A DNA stretch of 64,000 nt from Paenibacillus castaneae (GTDB lineage: Bacteria; Bacillota; Bacilli; Paenibacillales; Paenibacillaceae), in contig NZ_KZ614144.1 of the NCBI RefSeq assembly GCF_002884445.1, positions 847,272 through 911,271 of the forward strand, written 5' to 3'. Every line of letters starts with the position of its first letter. The stretch's first letter is position 1. Positions 55,829 to 64,000 of this stretch are shown here, piece after piece. The notes beneath the pieces are model-generated. The model did not search any database and was not told where the DNA came from. It worked only from the letters and a program-made list of their open reading frames with translations. The position numbers and the translations under genes were made by a program.

Positions 55829-56670
55829 AAATGGGCCAAAAAACTGCCAATATTGTGCGCCTGACGCTCAGCTATATCGTTCTAATTGCGATAGCTGTGT
55901 GCGCTGTCTATCCTGCTCTTTGGGTACTGTTATCCTCGCTCCGTCCGGGTACGTCCCTGTTCAGCGATAGTCTTATTCCGAAAACGTTCACGATTGTGCA
56001 TTATAAGGAATTGTTTACGAACCCAAGCTTTCGATATGGTGTGTGGTACTTAAATACGTTGAAAATTGCGACGTTGACGATGATTTTTTCTACTATTTTG
56101 GTTACACTCAGCATGTACGCGTTATCGCGCTTCCGCTTCCGCGGGCGCAAGATGACATTGACGATTATGCTCGTACTCGGCATGTTCCCTGGCTTCATGA
56201 GCATGATCGCTATTTTCATCTTCTTACTGCAGCTTAATCTGCTTGATACGCATGCAGCACTTATTATTGTATATTCTGCTGGATCCGTGCTTGGCGGCTT
56301 TGTTGTCAAAGGCTTTTACGATACGATTCCGCGGAGCTTGGATGAAGCGGCCCGGATCGATGGCGCTTCTCATCTGCAGGTGTTTGTGAAGATTATGCTT
56401 CCGCTGTCACGCCCAATGCTAACCTATGTGGCGCTGACTACCTTTGCTGGCTCTTGGGTAGATTTTATTTTTGCGAGATTGGTGCTTCGAAGCAAAGACA
56501 ACTGGACGCTGGCTGTCGGCATGTGGGACCTCGTCAGCAATTATCAGAACAGCAACTTCACACTGTTCGCCGCGGGTGCGGTGTTGATTGCTATTCCGAT
56601 TACCCTGCTATTCGTCTTCCTGCAGCGTTTCCTTGTGCAAGGGCTGATGTCCGGCGCTTCGAAAGGATAA
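55825..56670 (+). CDS. mdxG: Maltodextrin ABC permease, MdxG/MalG type
   Basis: Second channel subunit, 281 aa, six TM segments, EAA loop EAARIDGASHLQVFVKIMLP, C-terminus LVQGLMSGASKG. GAGGAGG precedes the ATG. Coupled to mdxF by a four-base overlap; the amylase gene starts five bases after its stop. No ATPase gene follows. Confidence 0.92.
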   Translation: MKMGQKTANIVRLTLSYIVLIAIAVCAVYPALWVLLSSLRPGTSLFSDSLIPKTFTIVHYKELFTNPSFRYGVWYLNTLKIATLTMIFSTILVTLSMYALSRFRFRGRKMTLTIMLVLGMFPGFMSMIAIFIFLLQLNLLDTHAALIIVYSAGSVLGGFVVKGFYDTIPRSLDEAARIDGASHLQVFVKIMLPLSRPMLTYVALTTFAGSWVDFIFARLVLRSKDNWTLAVGMWDLVSNYQNSNFTLFAAGAVLIAIPITLLFVFLQRFLVQGLMSGASKG

Positions 56671-56674
56671 TGGA

Positions 56675-58339
56675 ATGAACTACAAACGTCTAGGTTATGC
56701 GGGAGCGTTGCTGCTTTGCTCCCTTATTCTAGCCTTGCTTGCAGCTTGCTCTTCAGCGGGTGGAACTAAAGCGGAGACACCGACTGCTGCTCCTTCGACA
56801 GACGTAGTCGAGCCAGATGGGGGCGGGGCGGCTGTCGCTGCTTCCTATACAGTAGATGAACAGCCTGGCGCCGTTTATTATGAAATATTCGTCCGTTCCT
56901 TCTATGATACGAATGGAGATGGAATCGGCGATCTGAACGGGGTAACGTCTAAGCTGGATTACTTGAAAGAGCTGGGCATTAGCGGTATCTGGCTTATGCC
57001 TATTAATGCCTCACCCAGCTATCATGGCTATGACACAACCGATTATTATGCAATTAATCCCGAGTACGGTACGCTGGAGGATTTGAAAAACCTACTGCAA
57101 GAAGCACACAAGCGGGATATTAAAGTAATTATGGATCTCGTCGTTAATCATACGAGCAAGGAGCATCCTTGGTTTAAGGAAGCATTAAAGGATGAGAATA
57201 GTCCTTACCGCAGCTGGTATACATTCGCCAAACCGGATGAGAAGGTTAGGGCGGACGGTGCTGTTGGCGGAGACCCGTGGCATAGCTATGGGAGCCTTAA
57301 ATATTTAGGTGTTTTCTGGGAAGGCATGCCGGATTTAAATTTCGATGAGCCGAAGGTTCGCGAGGAAATGATTAAAATTGGCCAATACTGGCTTGAGCAG
57401 GGGCTGGACGGCTTCCGCCTGGATGCGGCTAAGCACATTTACGGAGATTTCGCATCGACGGCCAGTACGCCTGAAATCCAAGCGAAGAACAAAGCATGGT
57501 GGCAGGAGTTTCGCGCAGGTATGAACAAAGTGAAGCCAGACGCTTATTTAATCGGTGAAGTCTGGGATTCATTGACGGTTATTGCACCTTACTTTGACCA
57601 TGCGCTAGACTCCGCATTTCACTTTGATCTAGCGGGCCGCTTGCTAAGTGCCGCTGATTCGGAGCGAGATGCTGATCTTGCCTACTCGCTAGGCCGGGCA
57701 TACGGTGTATATGCGAAGTCTTCCGGAGGTACATTTGTTGATGCGCCATTCCTTAGCAATCATGATCAAAACCGTGTAATGACTGTCCTAAATGGCAATA
57801 TCAATCATGCGAAGATGGCTGCCGCTATGCTGCTTACGCTGCCGGGCACTCCATACCTTTATTATGGTGAGGAGCTTGGCATGAAGGGTGCTAAGCCGGA
57901 TGAGTATATTCGTGAGCCTATGCCGTGGTACAGCGCTTCGAGTGGAGGAGAAGGACAAACAACTTGGGAGAAATCGCGATTCAATGAGTTGGCGGGGGCG
58001 ACATCTGTGGAGGAGCAGACAGCGGATGAGCAGTCGTTGCTAAATCATTATCGCGAATTAATGAAGTGGCGAAACGAAGAGCCTGCTTTGCGTGACGGGG
58101 GAATAGCAGAATTCAAGCTGGAGCCTGCGAATCAGAAGCTAAGTGTATATGTTCGAGTGATTGCAAGCGAGCGGGTACTCGTCTTGCACAATCTATCTGG
58201 AGAGCTGCAAACAACTGATCTGCAGCCTTCCGAGACCTTTGGTACGTTCAAAGAGCTTGTTCACGCGAACAATTCAGATGCAAAGCTGGAGAATGGAAAG
58301 CTCACGCTGCCAGCTTACAGCACGGTTATTATTAAATAG
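56675..58339 (+). CDS. Lipoprotein alpha-amylase (GH13)
   Basis: Surface-anchored GH13 enzyme of 554 aa. Signal peptide with lipobox LAAC (Cys25) and a linker to about residue 60. Catalytic residues: Asp250 (GFRLDAAKH), Glu295 (LIGEVWD), Asp364 (LSNHDQNR); DLVVNHT and the Ca-site-like DTNGDGIGDLNG are present. It should cut starch or dextrins outside the cell for MdxEFG to import. GAAAGGATAATGG precedes the ATG; last gene of the operon, ending in a terminator. Oligo-1,6-glucosidase-like activity cannot be excluded. Confidence 0.9.
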   Translation: MNYKRLGYAGALLLCSLILALLAACSSAGGTKAETPTAAPSTDVVEPDGGGAAVAASYTVDEQPGAVYYEIFVRSFYDTNGDGIGDLNGVTSKLDYLKELGISGIWLMPINASPSYHGYDTTDYYAINPEYGTLEDLKNLLQEAHKRDIKVIMDLVVNHTSKEHPWFKEALKDENSPYRSWYTFAKPDEKVRADGAVGGDPWHSYGSLKYLGVFWEGMPDLNFDEPKVREEMIKIGQYWLEQGLDGFRLDAAKHIYGDFASTASTPEIQAKNKAWWQEFRAGMNKVKPDAYLIGEVWDSLTVIAPYFDHALDSAFHFDLAGRLLSAADSERDADLAYSLGRAYGVYAKSSGGTFVDAPFLSNHDQNRVMTVLNGNINHAKMAAAMLLTLPGTPYLYYGEELGMKGAKPDEYIREPMPWYSASSGGEGQTTWEKSRFNELAGATSVEEQTADEQSLLNHYRELMKWRNEEPALRDGGIAEFKLEPANQKLSVYVRVIASERVLVLHNLSGELQTTDLQPSETFGTFKELVHANNSDAKLENGKLTLPAYSTVIIK

Positions 58340-58345
58340 TACATG

Positions 58346-58391
58346 GGGCTGTTCCTGAAGGTTAATTCCTTGGGGGACAGCCCTTGTTTTA
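58346..58391 (+). terminator. Terminator of the maltodextrin operon
   Basis: Stem GGGCTGT..CC..AAGG with CCTT..GG..ACAGCCC, followed by TTGTTTT. Confidence 0.75.
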
Positions 58392-58413
58392 TTGCAAGTA
58401 CAAGAACGAACCG

Positions 58414-59688
58414 TTAATTGAAGCTGCGCATCGCCTTCATATTAATGTAGGCGAAGCAGCCAATAATAAGCAAAGCTGAACCGCTTATGCTAATAATGAT
58501 GGCTGGTCCGTATAGATCGGAAAGGGTAGAGAATACAGCTAACCCGATAGGCGGAGCAACGCTTGTTAGAGCGCCTATGAGCCCAAACACCCTGCCTTGC
58601 ATGGAAGGTTCAATGGCAACTCGCAGTACAATAAAGATGATCGTGGTGCTGAATGAGAAGAGGAAGCCGACGAGAAGGATAAGCGGAAGCGCCATGAATG
58701 CCGATGGCATAAGCGAAATAGCTATGAATAATGGGCCCATGAGGATCATAGTTCCTATGATCCACTTCCCTCTGCCTTTTAACCGTTTATCAAGCCTCAT
58801 AATAAGAATGGAGCCTGCTACGTAGCCAAGTGGAATACATGCCTCCATAAGTCCGAATACAAAAGGTTTTGCCTGCCATACTTGAACGGCCATGACTTGT
58901 ATGAGCATGAATGTAGATAAAAAGAAGAACATGACGAGCGGAAGCAAAATAACAGCAGCTCTAGCAAAAGAATCCTGCCATACGTAACGGAAGCCTGCGG
59001 CAAGGTCTTCTTTAAAGGAGGTTTGCGGCTTTCCTGAATCTCGAACGGCTGAAAATGGGAATTTACCCGCGAATAGGAGCAAAACAGCCGACAATAGAAA
59101 TGTCGCAGCATCGATTGCAATCGCAAATGCCCCGCCAAATGCAGCAACAGCTATACCCCCAAGTGCAAATCCGGATATCCTTATTATGTTATCGGAAATA
59201 TTAATTGCCCCAACGGCCTGAGTAAGCTGCTCTTTACCGACAATTTCGATGAGTGATGCTTGTAACGCTGGCGTTCGAAATACCCCTGCGAAAGCAACCA
59301 TGGCCGTTAACAATACGATGTATATAAAAGGTATATTGGGCAAATAGATGAGGACGGCGATGGCGGCAACCAATACAAAGCGGATCACATCTGTTATCCA
59401 CATTAGCGTGCGTCTGTCGGTGCGATCTGCGAGCGTGCCTGCGAAGGAGCCGAACAGCATGCTGATGACGAGATGAGTAATGAGAACGATGGACATGAGC
59501 TTCGCGCTCCCGGTCGTCTGAAGCACCCATAAATTTATAGCAATGCTATGAAATGTATTGCCAAGCAGCGACATGCTGTAGCTGGAGAATACGGCAATAA
59601 ACGTACGGTTGCGCCATATAGATTCCGTTTGATTCTGTAGCGGCTTAGGCGCATTCGCATTAGGTTCTTTAGCTAATTCAAGCATCAT
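58414..59688 (-). CDS. MFS transporter, DHA3-like
   Basis: Membrane transporter of 424 aa with about 12 TM segments. The loop FGSFAGTLADRTDRRTLMW between TM2 and TM3 is the MFS motif in the form seen in MefA-like (DHA3) drug efflux proteins. AGGAGG is four bases before the first ATG (59688) and seven before the second, so either may start. A 16-bp palindrome at 59740-59755 lies just upstream, and a LacI-family gene precedes it after a terminator. Substrate unknown; sugar efflux is possible given the neighbours. Confidence 0.87.
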   Translation of the reverse strand: MMLELAKEPNANAPKPLQNQTESIWRNRTFIAVFSSYSMSLLGNTFHSIAINLWVLQTTGSAKLMSIVLITHLVISMLFGSFAGTLADRTDRRTLMWITDVIRFVLVAAIAVLIYLPNIPFIYIVLLTAMVAFAGVFRTPALQASLIEIVGKEQLTQAVGAINISDNIIRISGFALGGIAVAAFGGAFAIAIDAATFLLSAVLLLFAGKFPFSAVRDSGKPQTSFKEDLAAGFRYVWQDSFARAAVILLPLVMFFFLSTFMLIQVMAVQVWQAKPFVFGLMEACIPLGYVAGSILIMRLDKRLKGRGKWIIGTMILMGPLFIAISLMPSAFMALPLILLVGFLFSFSTTIIFIVLRVAIEPSMQGRVFGLIGALTSVAPPIGLAVFSTLSDLYGPAIIISISGSALLIIGCFAYINMKAMRSFN

Positions 59689-59739
59689 TGTACCTCCTGA
59701 ATAATTGATTAAATGTGATTGACTTACTCAAGCCATTTG

Positions 59740-59755
59740 ACTTAAACGTTTAAGT
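59740..59755. promoter_or_regulatory. Perfect 16-bp LacI-type operator before the MFS gene
   Basis: ACTTAAACGTTTAAGT is a perfect palindrome with central CG. A near copy lies before the adjacent LacI-family gene (60841-60856), so that regulator is the likely ligand. Confidence 0.75.
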
Positions 59756-59761
59756 TATTGT

Positions 59762-59785
59762 AAAAAAATGCAGAGAATACTCTGC
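59762..59785 (-). terminator. Terminator after the second LacI-family gene
   Basis: On the minus strand GCAGAG, a four-base loop and CTCTGC are followed by ATTTTTTTAC. Confidence 0.8.
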
Positions 59786-59805
59786 TAAATCTTTTCGTGG
59801 TCATC

Positions 59806-60729
59806 TTAATTATTAATTGCTTTGACTTGAATGTATTTGCTTTCGGGTCTTGCTGTCGGATTTTCTAGCAGTCGCATCATCAAATGGAAAGCTTCTTCCG
59901 GCTTGCGATCATCGAAAGAGATTCGAGTAGCGGCAGCAGGGATTATTTCCGAACAGCCAGTCGTGCACATAACGGTTAATCGTGATGGATCAACATATTT
60001 ATATGCAGAGATCGCGACAAACTCGTTGAGTATAATGCCTGTATTGTTCTTGTTCTGTTCCAGAAAGGCTTTCAATGTTTGTTCGTCCTGCATCACATGA
60101 ATGAGACTGCGATCTAAGCCAGAGCTGCTGCAAATATGGTTAACGAGCCCGGCATTGTTGAAGCTGTCGATAATAATAAAGTTTGGCTGATGCTGGGAAG
60201 CAGTGAATGCTTTGGCGAATGCATCCTTATAATCATAATTAACCTTATAAAACAACGAATCATCAATAATGCTGTCAATTACGATGAGCGGGACCCCTGC
60301 GGAAAAATGGCTTGAAATGAGATGGAAATTTTCCTCTTTAACATCGACAACAAATACGCCGTCCAGCTTGCGTTCCGATATGATATCCAGCTTAGGATCA
60401 GAGGCATCCAGACTAAATAATACGACGTGGTAGCCGCGGTCCGATAGGAGCCGCTCCAGCCGATTAATTAGCTGAGAGTAACGGAGCTGCCTCCACAACT
60501 CTTCGAGTTCCGCTCTGTTGATGAGAATTCCGATCAAGCCTGACTTTTGCATGACCAGAGATCTGGCGGCCAGATTTGGAACGTAATTTAATTGCTTGGC
60601 GGCTTCAAGGATACGGCATTTCGTATCATCCGGTATCGTTTGATTAGCCACGTTGTTAAGTACATAGCTCACCGTAGCGACGGAAACTTCTGCAGCCTTT
60701 GCGATATCTTTAAGTGTTGCTTTTTTCAC
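59806..60729 (-). CDS. LacI-family regulator with divergent effector domain
   Basis: Regulator of 307 aa, shorter than most LacI proteins. Helix-turn-helix TLKDIAKAAEVSVATVSYVL and hinge NLAARSLV are typical; the C-terminal domain is divergent, with about 245 residues. The start is a GTG at 60729 after GGAAGGAG. Palindromes at 60841 (its own upstream region) and 59740 (before the MFS gene) suggest self-control and control of that transporter. Effector unknown. Confidence 0.87.
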   Translation of the reverse strand: MKKATLKDIAKAAEVSVATVSYVLNNVANQTIPDDTKCRILEAAKQLNYVPNLAARSLVMQKSGLIGILINRAELEELWRQLRYSQLINRLERLLSDRGYHVVLFSLDASDPKLDIISERKLDGVFVVDVKEENFHLISSHFSAGVPLIVIDSIIDDSLFYKVNYDYKDAFAKAFTASQHQPNFIIIDSFNNAGLVNHICSSSGLDRSLIHVMQDEQTLKAFLEQNKNNTGIILNEFVAISAYKYVDPSRLTVMCTTGCSEIIPAAATRISFDDRKPEEAFHLMMRLLENPTARPESKYIQVKAINN

Positions 60730-60840
60730 AGGGATGCAGCTCCTTCCATTCTTCTTCGCGGTAAAGTTGATGATAAAAGAGGACCGTTATTGGTACATGG
60801 TTTACTTGTTATGAATGGATAAGCTTGTGGAATAATCGCC

Positions 60841-60856
60841 ACTTAATCGTTTAAGT
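60841..60856. promoter_or_regulatory. LacI-type operator upstream of its own regulator gene
   Basis: ACTTAATCGTTTAAGT differs at one position from the perfect palindrome at 59740-59755. It lies about 110 bases before the regulator start. Confidence 0.65.
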
Positions 60857-61000
60857 TTATTATGCATGGTTCACAATCAGTTGTCTAGAGACAAATTACT
60901 TAATAGATCCGCTCATACGGAGCCGCAATCATACTTCAGTGCACTTTCCATCCAACCAAACCCAAGTGTGCGAGGTTCACGGGAGCAAAGTCAGCTCATT

Positions 61001-61335
61001 CCGTTCAACCACCGCTGTATGAACTCATATCCGCCAATTACCCAGCCGTTCAACCACCGTCGTATGAATTCATATCAGCCAATTACCCAGCTAATAGAGC
61101 TAGAAACTAGCTCTAATTCGTCTAAAGTAACCAAATTTAGTGGAATAGAGCTAGAAACTAGCTCTATTCCGTTCAACCACCGTCGTATGAACCCATATCA
61201 GCCAGATTCCCAGCTAATAGAGCTAGATTCTAGCTCTAATTCGTCTAAAGTAATCAAATTTAGTGGAATAGAGCTAGAAACTAGCTCTATTCTGTTCAAT
61301 CATCGTCGTATTAACCCATATCGGCCAATGTTCAG
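61001..61335. repeat. Tandem repeat array, 123-bp period, with 45-bp and 78-bp blocks
   Basis: A 45-base block (starting CCGTTCAACCACCG) occurs at 61001, 61046, 61169 and, diverged, 61292. A 78-base block (starting CTAATAGAGCTAG) occurs at 61091-61168 and 61214-61291. Each 78-base block holds two AGAGCTAG-loop-CTAGCTCT hairpins and a CTAAA/TTTAG pair. Arrangement: 45-45-78-45-78-45. The 123-base period keeps one reading frame open (60866-61357), but I regard this as incidental. The array fills most of the 650-base gap between the regulator (60729) and the GH13 gene (61380). Confidence 0.8.
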
Positions 61336-61379
61336 ATTAGCGCTAAATCGCTCATAAGCAATTTAGTCGTTACCGTACA

Positions 61380-63308
61380 TTACTGAGCGATCTGCTCCAA
61401 GATGACAAAGCCGTACGCTGGTAATACAAGCCGAAGCTCGCCATTGCTGCTGCTTGAAACGGTAGAGCTTACAGCAAGCTTGCTCGTGCTGGATAGCAAT
61501 ACGGACCAAGTAGACTCGTTGCTGCCGCCGTCAACAACATGCTCTGCTGCAGCCACGGCAGTCAGTGAAGGAGCAGCTGTTTCACTTACAGTATCGGATG
61601 CTGCAATCGCTTGGCTCGCAAAGCCAGTAAATGCAATGGCATGCGGAGCCGTATTATGCTGAGCGGGAACAGCCTCAATCTCGAAGCTTAGATTAGCCGC
61701 TTCGCCGCGCGCATTCATCGCGATAAGCAATCGCTGATCGCCGCTGCGGCGCTCATAGATCAAGGTGCCGTCTGCTTCACCGACGTGAACGAAGCGAATA
61801 TCCGTACTGCGAAGCGCGCTGTAGCGATGGCGGAGGCCAATTGCCGCCGTATAGAATTGCAAGAGCTCTTGGTTCTGCTCTGCTGGCTCCCATACCATAC
61901 ATTTGCGGCAGCCTGGGTCGCCTTCGCCGTTAATGCCTACTTCATCGCCGTAATAAATACAAGGCGTTCCCGGGTAGGTTAGCTGGAATAGGGAGGATAG
62001 CTTCATCGCCTCGGTATTGTCCTCACAAATCGTAAGAAGTCGTGGCGTGTCGTGGCTATCGAGCAAATTAAATGCACTCTCCGTAACCTGCTGAGGGTAA
62101 GCAGCAAGCTGAGCTCCGATTGCGTTGGCGAAAGTTGATGCATCAATGGACTGATAGGCGAAGAAGTCGAGTACCGCATTCGTGAACGGATAGTTCATTA
62201 CGGCATCGAACTGGTCTCCCTGCAGCCACATGATGGAGTCATGCCAAATCTCTCCCAAAATATAAGCTTCTGCATTCACGGACTTCACGGTTTGGCGAAA
62301 CTCACGCCAAAACTGATGGTCTACCTCGTTGGCAACATCGAGTCTCCATCCGTCGATACCGATCTCCTCGATCCAGTAGCGAGCTACATCGAATAAATAT
62401 TGTTTTACTTCCGGATGCTCCGTGTTCAGCTTCGGCATGAGCGGCTCGAAAGCAAATGTCTCATAAGTAGGGACACCGTCCACAACTTGGAGCGGCCATT
62501 CACGCACATGAAACCAATCTGCATACTTCGAGCTTTGTCCATTTTTCTGGGCGTCCACGAATGGAGGGAAGGTTTTGCCGGAATGATTAAATACCGCATC
62601 CAGCAGTACACGAATACCGCGGGCATGGCAGGCATCAACCAATTCCTTCAGCTTTTCATTCGTACCGAAATGAGGATCAACCTTCATATAATCCTGCGTG
62701 TCATATTTATGATTCGTTGTAGCCTCGAATAACGGCGTGAAATATACAGCATTGATGCCGAGCTCGGCGATATGATCCAAATGATCGATAACACCCTGGA
62801 GGTCGCCGCCAAAGAAATTTTTAGGTGTCGGAACGCCGCCCCAAGGCTCAACGTTCTCAGGATCAAGGGAAGAATCTCCATTGGCGAATCGTTCCGGGAA
62901 TATTTGATAGAAGACCGCATCCTTCACCCATGCTGGCGGCTCGAATACATCGATTGGATTAATATAAGGAAAATCAAACATTGTATTGGGATTGCTGGGC
63001 TGCTCGAGCTCGAAGCCTTTTTCCGTTACCCAAATCGACTCTGCTCCGTTCGTTAGACGAAATGCATAGCGGAGACGACGGAATGGAGGGATAACAGCCG
63101 TTTCCCAGTAATCGAACATCGCATCGGAAGACAAAATCCGCATCTCAACGGTTGTTACGGTTTGTTGCCATGCATATTTGTCTCCAATGATCGCTTCTAC
63201 CTTAGAAATATCGTCTTTTTTGGTACGTAAGCGAAGGTGTATGGTCTTGCCATCGTAGGCATAGGCCCAGTTTTGCTTCGGTCTGTGATATACAGCTTCT
63301 AATAACAT
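61380..63308 (-). CDS. GH13 cyclomaltodextrinase/neopullulanase-like enzyme
   Basis: Cytoplasmic GH13 enzyme (no signal peptide) of 642 aa. The N-terminal domain (about 1-125, beginning LLEAVYHRP) is the dimerising domain of the GH13_20 group; catalytic Asp324 (GWRLDVANE), Glu353 (ILGEIWHD) and Asp420 (LLDSHDTPR). Known members cut cyclodextrins, pullulan and maltodextrins. The C-terminal beta domain carries an Ala/Ser/Thr-rich insertion of about 60 residues (565-625). AAAGGAG precedes the ATG at 63308. Closest B. subtilis counterpart by group would be YvdF. Confidence 0.9.
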   Translation of the reverse strand: MLLEAVYHRPKQNWAYAYDGKTIHLRLRTKKDDISKVEAIIGDKYAWQQTVTTVEMRILSSDAMFDYWETAVIPPFRRLRYAFRLTNGAESIWVTEKGFELEQPSNPNTMFDFPYINPIDVFEPPAWVKDAVFYQIFPERFANGDSSLDPENVEPWGGVPTPKNFFGGDLQGVIDHLDHIAELGINAVYFTPLFEATTNHKYDTQDYMKVDPHFGTNEKLKELVDACHARGIRVLLDAVFNHSGKTFPPFVDAQKNGQSSKYADWFHVREWPLQVVDGVPTYETFAFEPLMPKLNTEHPEVKQYLFDVARYWIEEIGIDGWRLDVANEVDHQFWREFRQTVKSVNAEAYILGEIWHDSIMWLQGDQFDAVMNYPFTNAVLDFFAYQSIDASTFANAIGAQLAAYPQQVTESAFNLLDSHDTPRLLTICEDNTEAMKLSSLFQLTYPGTPCIYYGDEVGINGEGDPGCRKCMVWEPAEQNQELLQFYTAAIGLRHRYSALRSTDIRFVHVGEADGTLIYERRSGDQRLLIAMNARGEAANLSFEIEAVPAQHNTAPHAIAFTGFASQAIAASDTVSETAAPSLTAVAAAEHVVDGGSNESTWSVLLSSTSKLAVSSTVSSSSNGELRLVLPAYGFVILEQIAQ

Positions 63309-63385
63309 GCTTCATCGCTCCTTTGAAGGTGTGGTGAAAGTATGGTTGCTTTCCAGCAGCAAATGGGGGAATTCGCCAAGAACGC

Positions 63386-63432
63386 GAAAAAAGGTACAAC
63401 CTCTGCTAATTAAAGCACGAGGTTGTACCTTT
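63386..63432 (-). terminator. Terminator after trxB
   Basis: On the minus strand AAAGGTACAACCTC pairs with GAGGTTGTACCTTT, followed by a T-run. It lies 140 bases after the trxB stop. Confidence 0.85.
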
Positions 63433-63571
63433 ATCCCAACAATGTTCAGGCCACTAGGAGAGGCCTATGATGAACAAATGGTTTCGGTAGCATTGCCTTT
63501 ATATTAACACTCTCAACAAAATAATTATATCCAATTTGCACGTATTGTACTAGTATGTTTTCGAATTTTTT

Positions 63572-64000
63572 TTAGGCGTTAACCGCTTCATGCACTTGTG
63601 ATTCTAGGTAACGCTCGCAATCAAGAGCTGCCATACAGCCGCTGCCAGCTGCAGTAATCGCTTGGCGGTAGTTGCGGTCCTGAACGTCGCCGCACGCATA
63701 TACGCCTGGGATGTTAGTCTCGGACGTACCTGGCTTAACGATAATATAGCCTTGCTCATCGGTATCAATTTGGCCGCCAAGGAATCCAGTGTTTGGCGTG
63801 TGGCCAATCGTGACGAACACACCGTCTGCTTCCAGAAGCTCTTCTTCGCCTGTTTCATTATTGCGCACCTTCAACCCTTGCAGGCCCATGCCCGTTGCAG
63901 CGACTTCAAGCGGTGTACGGTTAAGGCTCCAAACGATTTTTTCGTTGGCGCGAGCGCGGTCCTGCATAATTTTTGAAGCACGCAAATCATCACGGCGATG
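63572..64000 (-). CDS. trxB: Thioredoxin reductase, C-terminal part
   Basis: The last 142 residues of thioredoxin reductase, an FAD flavoenzyme reducing thioredoxin with NADPH; the N-terminus lies beyond the window end. Visible are the end of the NADPH domain (HRRDDLRASKIMQDRA) and FAD-domain motifs GVFVTIGHTPNT and GVYACGDVQDRNYRQAITAAGSG. The CxxC redox site is outside the window. The frame is open to base 64000, so the Met that seems to start it near 63985 is only an internal TTG. Confidence 0.95.
   Translation of the reverse strand, partial: HRRDDLRASKIMQDRARANEKIVWSLNRTPLEVAATGMGLQGLKVRNNETGEEELLEADGVFVTIGHTPNTGFLGGQIDTDEQGYIIVKPGTSETNIPGVYACGDVQDRNYRQAITAAGSGCMAALDCERYLESQVHEAVNA

Noticed and set aside
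61090..61300. Similarity of AGAGCTAGAAA to a Cas9 guide scaffold, and possible CRISPR
   Set aside because: The match is only a short hairpin with an AAA loop; there are no spacers, no cas genes and no tracrRNA-like context.
60866..61357. ORF of 163 codons with internal repeats
   Set aside because: It stays open because the repeat period (123) is a multiple of three. No ribosome site, no family features, and the repeated sequence is hairpin-rich.
61342..61366. Hairpin just after the GH13 gene (minus strand)
   Set aside because: CTAAAT..GCT/AGC..ATTTAG folds but has no T-run, so termination is not supported.

Overview
The window looks like a chromosomal segment of a Paenibacillus-type Firmicute. 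The signs are strong AGGAGG-type ribosome binding sites, many YesM/YesN two-component systems next to sugar importers, LplA/LplB/YtcP-type transporters, an SLH-like secreted protein, a T-box leader, a PerR-type operator and LacI-family control of maltodextrin genes. I saw no rRNA, tRNA, CRISPR array, insertion sequence or prophage. The genus is inferred from gene content only.

Layout. 1-12364: a YesM kinase cut by the window start, then, divergently, two sugar importers in a row (binding protein + two permeases; LplB/YtcP permeases + binding protein), followed by a YesN regulator and a YesM kinase. 12361-16457: a DUF1648 membrane protein, an SLH-like secreted protein, a methyltransferase, and an AlaT-like aminotransferase behind a T-box leader that I read as alanine-specific. 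16611-21720: response regulator, short kinase, ABC ATPase and large FtsX-type permease, with an 11-bp tandem repeat operator before the ATPase. 21806-25490: alpha/beta hydrolase, methyltransferase, VOC protein, MerR regulator and YjbR protein. 25564-33337 (minus strand): another importer with its own YesM/YesN pair and two binding proteins. 33503-35103: a broken Nudix gene, an intact Nudix gene, an unknown membrane protein and a small fw-fw-rev-rev repeat cluster. 35143-43095: OatA-like acyltransferase, Dabb protein, KDPG aldolase, fumarase, ABC-F ATPase and FAH-family protein. 43131-48786: a second RR-kinase-ATPase-FtsX module. 48824-49383: Dps with tandem PerR-like boxes. 49518-63308: an alpha-glucan locus with a MalR-like repressor, GH15 enzyme, MdxEFG-type importer, lipoprotein alpha-amylase, DHA3-type MFS exporter with a second LacI regulator, a 123-bp tandem repeat array and a cyclomaltodextrinase/neopullulanase-like GH13. 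63572-64000: the C-terminal part of thioredoxin reductase.

How it works together. The region mainly serves carbohydrate sensing, import and cutting. Maltodextrin uptake can be read from outside to inside: lipoprotein amylase, binding protein, MdxFG channel, cytoplasmic GH13 and GH15 enzymes, with LacI-type repressors on palindromic operators. None of the four sugar importers has its own ATPase, so they probably share an MsmX-type ATPase encoded elsewhere. The two RR/HK/ABC modules resemble cell-envelope stress or peptide-antibiotic detoxification systems. The most informative regulatory feature is the T-box before the alaT-like gene.
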